From positions 295,745-359,744 of the forward strand of contig JAEPNP010000004.1 in NCBI GenBank assembly GCA_017643395.1: a DNA stretch of 64,000 nt, written 5' to 3'. The position numbers were made by a program, and so were the translations under genes. The notes below the pieces were generated by a model that was not told where the DNA came from, ran no database searches, and was given only the letters and a program-made list of their open reading frames with translations. Positions 18,282 through 25,685 of this stretch are shown here, piece after piece. Numbering within the stretch: position 1 is the stretch's first letter; the number at the start of each line of letters is the position of its first letter. The stretch comes from Rhodothermales bacterium. Lineage in GTDB: Bacteria > Bacteroidota > Rhodothermia > Rhodothermales > UBA10348.

Positions 18282-19047
18282 GGACGACCGTGGCGGGCTC
18301 GCCGGTGCGCTCGCGCCTGTACGCCGGGCGGTCCGGTGCGTGCGGTGCTATCGGGCGTCTCGGTGCATCGCGCCAGATGCGCATCAGGGCTCGTGGCGTG
18401 ATCTCGCGCGCCATCGTGCGAAGCAGGTAGGTGCGCAGCGACTCAGGCAGTGTCTGCACGCTGTAGGCGCGCTCCCAGAATCGGCTTGCCACAAGATCCA
18501 GCGCCTCGTCTCTGTCGAAGGACAGCTCACCCACATCCAGGACCACGACGCGTCCGTGCCGATCCATGCCGTGATTGACGGTAAAGTTGAAGCTGGTTTC
18601 TGCCATACCCGACTGCCAGCCGGACTTGATGGACTGCACGTACCGGTCCAGAACCCATCGCGCATCGAGTCGGCTGAGGGCAAACACATCCTCAAGGGTT
18701 GTCACGCGGTCCTGCGTGTACACACCCCTCTCATTCCTGAAGTTGGCCAGCAGATAGTCGTGGAGCTGACGACGATCGAGCTCCTTCAGCACGGCAGTGC
18801 GCTCCGCCGTCAGTTTGCGCACCTTGGCAACCAGTTTATGCGGACGCAGGAGCAGGCCGGGGTAGCTCCTCAGCACCCGGATCGCCATGCGAAGCGGGGT
18901 GACCGGCACCTTGCGCACTCGCTCTCCTGTGGCGTAGACGTCGAACTGCCAACCGCTGCCAATGTGCTCCATTCGAGACTCAATCGGATACGTGAAACCG
19001 TGAATCGACCGCCCGGCCCCGATTTTCGGGTGTTTGACGGACTGCAC
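18274..19047 (-). CDS. Unknown protein, possibly kinase-like, heading a polysaccharide operon
   Basis: I do not recognise this 257-residue protein with certainty. Near residues 28-44 it has IGSGWQFDVYATGERVRKVP, which looks like a degenerate glycine-rich loop followed by a lysine strand of a protein-kinase fold. Around residues 150-175 it has SFNFTVNHGMDRHGRVVVLDVGEL, which could be a catalytic-loop asparagine followed by a DxG-like DVGEL. That arrangement recalls YrbL/WaaP-type small kinase-like proteins, but this is inference. The protein is basic, soluble and has no signal peptide. It is the first gene of a minus-strand unit with a GT2 and a deacetylase-like gene, so a role in modifying a sugar or regulating synthesis is plausible. 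The 134 bases to the divergent DUF4249 gene at 19182 form the promoter region. Confidence 0.55.
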   Translation of the reverse strand: MQSVKHPKIGAGRSIHGFTYPIESRMEHIGSGWQFDVYATGERVRKVPVTPLRMAIRVLRSYPGLLLRPHKLVAKVRKLTAERTAVLKELDRRQLHDYLLANFRNERGVYTQDRVTTLEDVFALSRLDARWVLDRYVQSIKSGWQSGMAETSFNFTVNHGMDRHGRVVVLDVGELSFDRDEALDLVASRFWERAYSVQTLPESLRTYLLRTMAREITPRALMRIWRDAPRRPIAPHAPDRPAYRRERTGEPATVVHA

Positions 19048-19181
19048 ACCCTATTCCCAACAATGGTGCCCGTCCCGTGGCGGGATCGTGATACATTCGT
19101 GACACGCCGGCCCTAGTTTCGGCGGCTTTGGGACCCTGCCCGTCGCCGTCCGCTCCCTCAAGGACCCCTTACTCTCAGCCC

Positions 19182-20177
19182 ATGCGTGGACTCTTCGTGC
19201 CGGCAGTGCTATTAGGCGCTCTGCTGCTGGCCGCTTGCGAAACCAGCGTCGCCCCTAGGGCCGGCGCGGATCGCCATTTCAGCCTTTACGGCGTGCTGAA
19301 TCCGACCGCGGACAGCCAGGCCGTGCTCGTATTTCCCATAGAAAACGAGTTGCGTGCCCTTCCCGACGAGCCGCTGGGAGTACGCGTCACCACTACAGAC
19401 CTCGCAGCCGGCCAGCAGGTGGTTTGGCAGGACTCTACCCGCATGACGGATGAGGGCGCCGTGCATGTGTACTGGTCGCGATTCCGGGTTGAACACGACC
19501 GCTCATACCGCCTGAACGTGGTCTCGGAGGATGGATCGCGGAACGCCGAGGTCACGGTGCATGTGCCTCCGCAGGCGGAGATCGTGCCGGGGACCATCGT
19601 CGACGGCCTGTGGGTCACGCAGGACATCGAGGTCACGGCGCCCATCGACCGCTTGAACTTTCTCAAGATCCAGTATGTGATCAAGGCCAAGCTGCCGGCC
19701 TCCAACTTGCCGTTTCCCGTGTTGAGCCCCGATCAGCTTCCGCCGTTCGGCACACCCCCTCCTCCCCCCTCGGATGACGACCCGAGTCCGCCGACGGATA
19801 CCCTGATCGTGCAGCGCCTGTTCGTGCCGATCGAGTATTCCGACAAGGCAACCGTGGATGGTGCGGGATGGAAGATCCCGATCAACTACTCGGACGATTT
19901 CCGGGAGATCAGGCGGCGCGTCTCCCAGCGCGGCAACGCCGATCCCATGTTCGGCATCCAGCTTGAGGCCGTGGAAGTGTCCTTTGTGGCGGCCAACGCC
20001 GAATGGCAAGCCCCGGAAGACGTGTATGATGCCGAGGTGCTCGTGCAGCCGGGCACCATGACCAACGTAAGCGGTGGCTTCGGATTTGTGGGTGCCGGCT
20101 ATCCCCTCTCGCACTCGTTCGTGCTCCCCGATGACATTCTGGTCCGCATTGGATTCCGTCTTCCCACCAGCAACTGA
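19182..20177 (+). CDS. DUF4249-type outer-membrane-associated lipoprotein (copy A)
   Basis: A 331-residue lipoprotein. The signal peptide MRGLFVPAVLLGALLLAAC ends in a lipobox (LAAC, Cys 19), which decides the start at 19182; the longer in-frame ATG at 19128 would bury it. The domain begins with HFSLYGVLNPTADSQ and ends with NVSGGFGFVGAGYPL, as in DUF4249 proteins, which are encoded beside TonB-dependent receptors in Bacteroidota and probably serve as partner lipoproteins. A proline/aspartate-rich linker (about residues 190-210, PPPPPSDDDPSPPTD) splits the domain. The receptor gene follows after four bases. Confidence 0.8.
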   Translation: MRGLFVPAVLLGALLLAACETSVAPRAGADRHFSLYGVLNPTADSQAVLVFPIENELRALPDEPLGVRVTTTDLAAGQQVVWQDSTRMTDEGAVHVYWSRFRVEHDRSYRLNVVSEDGSRNAEVTVHVPPQAEIVPGTIVDGLWVTQDIEVTAPIDRLNFLKIQYVIKAKLPASNLPFPVLSPDQLPPFGTPPPPPSDDDPSPPTDTLIVQRLFVPIEYSDKATVDGAGWKIPINYSDDFREIRRRVSQRGNADPMFGIQLEAVEVSFVAANAEWQAPEDVYDAEVLVQPGTMTNVSGGFGFVGAGYPLSHSFVLPDDILVRIGFRLPTSN

Positions 20178-20181
20178 CGCC

Positions 20182-22458
20182 GTGAAGTTTTTTAGCCTCC
20201 TGGCGGCCATGTTGCTGGCCGCACCGCTTGCCTCCGCCCAGTCCGGGTCCATCCGTGGTTTTGTGACCGATGCCGACAACGGTGAATCCCTGGAATTCGT
20301 GAACGTCGTGGCTCGGGCCGACGGAGAGCTCAGGCGCGGGTCCGTCACCGACCTGAACGGGTTCTTTGTGCTTACGAGCATGGCGTCCCGCTCCTACGAG
20401 CTGACGGCGACCTTCATCGGTTACGAGACCTTCATTGACACCGTGTTTGTGCCGACAGGCCAGTCAATCACGGTCAACATCGCTCTTGTGCCCGACCAGG
20501 AGGTCATGGATGAGATCCTGGTTGAGTCCGAGCGGAGCACCGGTGCCGCGCGCGTCACGGCGGGGCAGCAGACGGTGCGCCCGGAAGACATCGACCTGAT
20601 CCCCGCGCCCGATGTTTCGGGTGACCTGGCGACGCTGTTGCGCACGCTTCCCGGTGTGGTCTCCTCCGGTGACCGGGGCGGACAGCTCTTTGTGCGTGGA
20701 GGAGAGCCGTCCCAAAACCAGGCGCTGCTGGACGGAATCCTGCTCTACCAACCGTTCCACATCCTCGGATTCTACAGCGCGTTTCCGGCGGAAATCATCA
20801 ATCGGGCGGACATCTACGCCGGCGGATTCAAGGCCAAGTTCGGCGAGCGCATCTCGTCCGTAATGGACGTCTCCACGCGCAACGGCAATAACCGCCAGTT
20901 CGAAGGTTCGGCCTCCGTCTCTCCCTTTGTCAGCGCGGCCCATCTGGAGGGACCGATCGTGCCCGGCAAGCTGACGCTGTTGACGTCCGTGCGCAAGTCA
21001 CTCGTGGAGCAGGCTGCAGCCGACCTTGTGGGCCAGCCGCTGCCGTTCGACTTCGGCGATGCGTTTGCCAAACTGAGCGCGGTGTTCGACTCCAACCAGC
21101 GCGCCTCCATTACCGCTCTGTCCACTCACGACCGGGGCACGCTCGGCCAGGACCTGGGTTCAGAAGTACAGCCTGAGGAGATTCGCTGGGAGAACCGCGG
21201 AATCGGCGCTCGCTATGTGATTTTGCCAAGGCGATTCCCCGTCTTCTTTGAGGCGAACGTCTCCTATTCCAGCCTGGAGAGTTCGCTTGGCCCGGCAGAC
21301 GATCCGTCCCGTTCCACGTTCATCGAGAACGGGCACGCCATGATCGATCTGCAGTTCTTCCGTGAGCGAACCACATGGAACGGCGGAGCCAGCCTGCGCA
21401 CCGTGCAGCTGCAGAGCGATATGGGCGGGTTGTTCCAGAACTTCGAACGCAGGAGTGACCGGCTGCTGCATTTTGGCCTGTACCTGGAGCCTGAATACGC
21501 CGTCAACCAGCACCTGAAGGTCCGGCCGGGCCTGCGTGCCCAGTTCTTTGACGTGCGTTTTCAGCCGTTTCTGGAGCCACGGCTCCGGATTCTGTACGAG
21601 CGTGGAAACCACGAATTCAGCCTGGCAGGCGGGTACTACGAGCAGGCCGAGATCGGGCTGTACGACCGTCGAGACGCTGCAAGTGTCTTTATGGCATGGA
21701 CCAACGCCATTGCCCGCAGCGAGCGGTTTGAAGAGGTCTCCGAAGGTCGCGTGCAGACCGCCATCCACGGACTGCTTGGCTACCGCACGTCGCTGCCGGC
21801 TGGCATCGAGTTGTCGGCCGAAGCATACGCCAAGCGTCTGAACAACCTGTTTATTTCCGAGTGGACGGCATATCCGCGGTTTACGACCAACCTGCAGCCG
21901 GCAACGGGCCGGAGCTATGGCTTCGATCTCCGGGCGGAGATCCGACGACCCCGATTCTACGGCTATCTGACGTACGGCCTGTCCAACACGCGATATGCCG
22001 CCGAACAGGCGCAATTGCGCCTCTGGTACGGCACGGAGTCGCTCGAATTCAGGCCTCCCCATGACCGCCGGCACCAGGTGAACGCTCTGGCCTCGACCAC
22101 GGTCAAAGAGTTTGACGTGAGCGTGCGATGGGAATTCGGCTCGGGCCTGCCCTTCAGTCGCGTCGTCGGGTTTGACGGGTTTGCCCTGGTCAACGGCGTC
22201 ATCAACCCATTCGAGGTGGACGTCAGTCGCCGTGTGATCTATGAGCGGCCTTTCTCCGGCGAGCTTCCTGCGTATCATCGCATGGACGCATCGGTGGCCC
22301 GCTCCTTCGAAGTCGAGCGTGCCGAAGTAACCCTGCAGGCGTCCGTCATCAATGCGTATGACCGGGCCAACCTGTTCTATCTTGACGTGTTCACGCTTCG
22401 CCGCGCCGACCAGCTGCCGTTCGTGCCCAGCCTGGGCATCAAGGTCGCCTTCAGGTAG
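20182..22458 (+). CDS. TonB-dependent receptor with carboxypeptidase-regulatory-like N-terminal domain (copy A)
   Basis: A 758-residue outer-membrane transporter. With the GTG start at 20182 it has a signal peptide (KFFSLLAAMLLAAPLASAQ), a CarboxypepD_reg-like beta-sandwich (about 20-105: SIRGFVTDADNGESLEFVNV), a plug domain (about 120-230, with TLPGVVSSGDRGGQLFVRGG) and a beta-barrel ending in an aromatic residue (final KVAFR). The in-frame ATG at 20074 lies inside the upstream gene and lacks a signal peptide, so it is rejected. It lies four bases after the DUF4249 gene. It is shorter than SusC-type receptors (about 1000 residues), so a small substrate such as a siderophore or peptide is more likely than glycan. 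Closely similar to copy B downstream. Confidence 0.9.
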   Translation: MKFFSLLAAMLLAAPLASAQSGSIRGFVTDADNGESLEFVNVVARADGELRRGSVTDLNGFFVLTSMASRSYELTATFIGYETFIDTVFVPTGQSITVNIALVPDQEVMDEILVESERSTGAARVTAGQQTVRPEDIDLIPAPDVSGDLATLLRTLPGVVSSGDRGGQLFVRGGEPSQNQALLDGILLYQPFHILGFYSAFPAEIINRADIYAGGFKAKFGERISSVMDVSTRNGNNRQFEGSASVSPFVSAAHLEGPIVPGKLTLLTSVRKSLVEQAAADLVGQPLPFDFGDAFAKLSAVFDSNQRASITALSTHDRGTLGQDLGSEVQPEEIRWENRGIGARYVILPRRFPVFFEANVSYSSLESSLGPADDPSRSTFIENGHAMIDLQFFRERTTWNGGASLRTVQLQSDMGGLFQNFERRSDRLLHFGLYLEPEYAVNQHLKVRPGLRAQFFDVRFQPFLEPRLRILYERGNHEFSLAGGYYEQAEIGLYDRRDAASVFMAWTNAIARSERFEEVSEGRVQTAIHGLLGYRTSLPAGIELSAEAYAKRLNNLFISEWTAYPRFTTNLQPATGRSYGFDLRAEIRRPRFYGYLTYGLSNTRYAAEQAQLRLWYGTESLEFRPPHDRRHQVNALASTTVKEFDVSVRWEFGSGLPFSRVVGFDGFALVNGVINPFEVDVSRRVIYERPFSGELPAYHRMDASVARSFEVERAEVTLQASVINAYDRANLFYLDVFTLRRADQLPFVPSLGIKVAFR

Positions 22459-22480
22459 CCGCCCTCTCCCGCCCGAGCAC

Positions 22481-24742
22481 TTGCTTCGAGAACACGTCGC
22501 CCTCAGGATCAGCTGCATCCTGCTCCTGTTCGGCCTCGTTCTGTTCGCGGCCCCGGCGACCGCCCAGACTCACGCGGTCAGGGGTCTTGTGACGGACGCC
22601 TCGGACGGACGGCCCCTCCCCGGAGCCAACGTGCGGCTGCTCCAGCAGGGCCGGCTGGTTGACGGAGCGGTCAGCCGGGGAGACGGGCTCTATCAGGTGT
22701 CGAATCTTTCGGCCGGCCCCTACCGGGTAGAGGTCACATTCGTCGGTTTTGTAACGCACGTGGATACCGTGCGCCTCGGGGACGCCGACTTCTACACCCT
22801 CAACGTGGCCCTGCGTCCCGCCACCGAAGAGCTGGAAGAAGTCGTTGTTTCCGCCGAGGCAGGCATGGCCGCCACGGACGCCGGTTTACAGGTGGTTCGT
22901 GGCTCGGATCTGCAGCGCATCCCGACTCCCGACGTGTCCGGGGATCTTGCTTCGTACCTGCAGGCCATGCCGAGTGTGGTGTTCCTGGGTGATCGTGGCG
23001 GGCAACTGTACATCCGTGGCGGAACTCCATCGCAGAACCTGGTGCTCATGGACGGGCTGCAGGTGTACCAGCCCTTTCACATCGTCGGGTTCTTTTCGGC
23101 GTTCCCGGAAGAGCTCGTTTCCTACGCCGACGTCTACGCCGGGGGGTTCGGGGCACGCTATTCCGGGCGCCTGTCGGCCGTGGTTGACGTCAAGACCCGT
23201 TCGGGCGATGTGAACAACAGCCGGTCCTCACTGGCCTTCAGTCCATTCCTGATGTCGGCCACGTCCGAGGGCCCGTTGACCCGGGGTGTGACCTCCTGGC
23301 TGGCGTCGGTGCGCAAATCCGTTATCGAGCCTGTCTCTGGCACCTTTTCCGATCAGGCGCTTCCGTTCTCATTCGGCGACATTTTCCTCAAAGTCAACCG
23401 GGCGGACCGCAGCCGGGCCACCTGCTCCTGGACCACACTGCACACCTGGGACAGAGGCCTGATAGATCCCGACGACGAGTCCGATGACGTATTCCGCTGG
23501 AACAACACCCTGACCGGCGGTCGCTGCCTCACGTTTCCTTCGGCCTCCCCCTACCTGTTTGAGCTCACGGGTGGGGTCTCCCATGTGAGCAATGAAGTCG
23601 GGAATCGCGACGATCCGGAGCGCAGTTCGTCCGCGCTTCGAGCGCATTTCGGCATCGACCTCACGCGCTTCCTGAACGAGTCTGAGTTGGGCATGGGGTT
23701 CCACACCTCCATGAGCTGGCTTGGCTTCCGCCTCGGGGAGCAGTTCGGCGTCTTTGAGGAGGAAAACGATCTCCTGTTCGATGTCGGGGGCTACGTCTGG
23801 TCAACCATCGCACTGGGACCAAGGACCTCGGTCAGCCCGGGCCTTGCGGTGACGTTTCGCAAGGATCAACCCGCGTCGTTTGAACCACGGCTTCGCCTAG
23901 CCTGGAACGCACCGTTTGGCGGCGAAGTGACCGGCGCGCTTGGGCGATACACCCAGACTCTCGTAGGCATTTCGGACGAACGCGATGCCGGCAGTGCATT
24001 CATCGCCTGGATGTCGGATCCGTCAGGTGGGGCGCAGGCGCGCGCCATCCATGCATTGGCGGGCTACAAAACCCGACTGGCGTCGCGCTGGCACATCGCA
24101 TCGGAAGTCTTCCACAAGCGCATGCGGGAGCTCCCGGTGCCGATCTGGAGCACGATTGCGAGGTTCACAACGACGCTGGACCTGGTCAAGGCAACGTCTT
24201 CCGGGGCTGACCTGCGGCTTGAATACACCGGTCCCCGCTGGTACGCCTACACCAGCTACGGATTCTCACGCACGCTCTACCGCGCCGAGCAGGAGCAGTT
24301 TTTTGAGTGGTTTGGCGAGCCGGTTCAGGAATACAACCCGCCTCACGACCGGCGCCACCAGGTCCAGGCACTGATCGGATACTCGCTTTCGGGCTTCGAT
24401 CTCAGCGTGCGGTGGCAGTACGGTTCCGGACTGCCGTACACACGGCCCATCGGTTTCGACGAGCAGTTGCAATTCGACCCCCTGGCAGATCCGCGAGAAG
24501 ACTTCGGCACGACTCGCATCCTCTATCGCAAGCCCTATCAGGCACGCCTCCCGGGGTACCATCGTCTGGACGTTTCCGTCGAGCGCCGGGTAACCGGCCG
24601 CAAGGCTCAGCTGACGCTGCGTGGCGGGGTCATCAATGCCTACAATCGCGACAACCTGTTCTATTTCGATCTCTTTACCGTGCGCCGGGTGGACCAGCTC
24701 CCTCTCATCCCGATTCTCGGCATCAAGTTGGACCTGCTGTGA
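22481..24742 (+). CDS. TonB-dependent receptor with carboxypeptidase-regulatory-like N-terminal domain (copy B)
   Basis: A paralog of copy A: signal peptide (RISCILLLFGLVLFAAPATAQ), CarboxypepD_reg-like domain (HAVRGLVTDASDGRPLPGANV), plug with AMPSVVFLGDRGGQLYIRGG and a barrel ending GIKLDLL. The two receptors share the same block order and almost the same C-terminal motif (RRxDQLPxxPxLGIK). The start is uncertain. I chose the TTG at 22481, 22 bases after copy A stops; the in-frame ATGs at 22352 and 22358 lie inside copy A and would place about 45 foreign residues before the signal peptide. The stop overlaps the GTG of the following lipoprotein gene by three bases. Confidence 0.87.
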   Translation: MLREHVALRISCILLLFGLVLFAAPATAQTHAVRGLVTDASDGRPLPGANVRLLQQGRLVDGAVSRGDGLYQVSNLSAGPYRVEVTFVGFVTHVDTVRLGDADFYTLNVALRPATEELEEVVVSAEAGMAATDAGLQVVRGSDLQRIPTPDVSGDLASYLQAMPSVVFLGDRGGQLYIRGGTPSQNLVLMDGLQVYQPFHIVGFFSAFPEELVSYADVYAGGFGARYSGRLSAVVDVKTRSGDVNNSRSSLAFSPFLMSATSEGPLTRGVTSWLASVRKSVIEPVSGTFSDQALPFSFGDIFLKVNRADRSRATCSWTTLHTWDRGLIDPDDESDDVFRWNNTLTGGRCLTFPSASPYLFELTGGVSHVSNEVGNRDDPERSSSALRAHFGIDLTRFLNESELGMGFHTSMSWLGFRLGEQFGVFEEENDLLFDVGGYVWSTIALGPRTSVSPGLAVTFRKDQPASFEPRLRLAWNAPFGGEVTGALGRYTQTLVGISDERDAGSAFIAWMSDPSGGAQARAIHALAGYKTRLASRWHIASEVFHKRMRELPVPIWSTIARFTTTLDLVKATSSGADLRLEYTGPRWYAYTSYGFSRTLYRAEQEQFFEWFGEPVQEYNPPHDRRHQVQALIGYSLSGFDLSVRWQYGSGLPYTRPIGFDEQLQFDPLADPREDFGTTRILYRKPYQARLPGYHRLDVSVERRVTGRKAQLTLRGGVINAYNRDNLFYFDLFTVRRVDQLPLIPILGIKLDLL

Positions 24743-25608
24743 GGTGCATATTCCTGATAGCATTCCTCGGGCTTGCGGTCGCCGCGTGTGACACGGCAAT
24801 CGACCCATTCGATCGGGACGGACTGCAATTCTCGATCCAGGGATACCTGGACGCTCAGGCGGACACACAATACGTGCGGGTCACCCCGCTCAGGGACTCC
24901 CTTGCTCTGAATCTGTTCGAATCGCCGGACTACACCGTGGAGCTCCATCACGAAGTCGATGGGCGCACGGTGCGCATGCAGGACTCCCTCTTCCGTTTCG
25001 TCGGCGGGCGTTTCGCCTACAACTGGTGGGCTTCTGGAGAATTGGAGCACGGTCGGGGCTATCGGCTAACCGTGCAGGGTGCGGACGGGGCCACCAGCTC
25101 GGTCCGGGTCCAGATTCCCGAGTCTATTCCCGAGATGGAGCTGATCATTCCGCGCGACCCCTTCACTCCGCTGCGATTCCTCACGCAGGCCATCAAGATC
25201 CGCAAGGTCGAGAAGCTGGCCGCCCTGCAGCTCAAGTATCGCGTGGTCTTTCCGCCGCAAGTGGAGGCGGAGCCACAGATTGTCAACATGTCAATTCTGC
25301 AGCGCGTCGGACCTATCGGGCCCGACCTCGGAATCGCCTTTTTCCCCTACAAGGACCTCATGGCCCGGTTCGACGGAGCCTGTCCGCTGGTCCTGTCTAC
25401 AGAAGTCATTCTGGCGGCCTCCACGGATGACTGGCCGGACCTGGAGGGCATTGATCCTGAAACCCTCGCGCGGCCGGACGTGATCTCGAATGTGGAGAAC
25501 GGAGTGGGATTTCTCGGCGGCCTGAGCATCACCCGAGAGGACTGGGGCGAGCTCACGCAACTGGCCCAGGGCCTGCAGTTCCAATGTGAACGGGGTACGT
25601 ACTTCTAA
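24739..25608 (+). CDS. DUF4249-type lipoprotein (copy B)
   Basis: A 289-residue lipoprotein whose GTG start overlaps the TGA of the receptor (GTGA). The signal peptide RCIFLIAFLGLAVAAC has a lipobox ending at Cys 17, which fixes this start; the frame is open further upstream but has no signal there. The mature domain opens with LQFSIQGYLDAQADTQYVRV and ends with NVENGVGFLGGLS, paralleling copy A. It is presumably the surface or periplasmic partner of receptor copy B. The 77 bases to the convergent photolyase gene hold no obvious terminator. Confidence 0.8.
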   Translation: MRCIFLIAFLGLAVAACDTAIDPFDRDGLQFSIQGYLDAQADTQYVRVTPLRDSLALNLFESPDYTVELHHEVDGRTVRMQDSLFRFVGGRFAYNWWASGELEHGRGYRLTVQGADGATSSVRVQIPESIPEMELIIPRDPFTPLRFLTQAIKIRKVEKLAALQLKYRVVFPPQVEAEPQIVNMSILQRVGPIGPDLGIAFFPYKDLMARFDGACPLVLSTEVILAASTDDWPDLEGIDPETLARPDVISNVENGVGFLGGLSITREDWGELTQLAQGLQFQCERGTYF

Positions 25609-25685
25609 CGGCGTTTCAATCGGAAGCGGATCGCACCTCGCGCATCTCCGGGGTTAACCGCAGACAGCGCATGGCTTGTCGGGCC

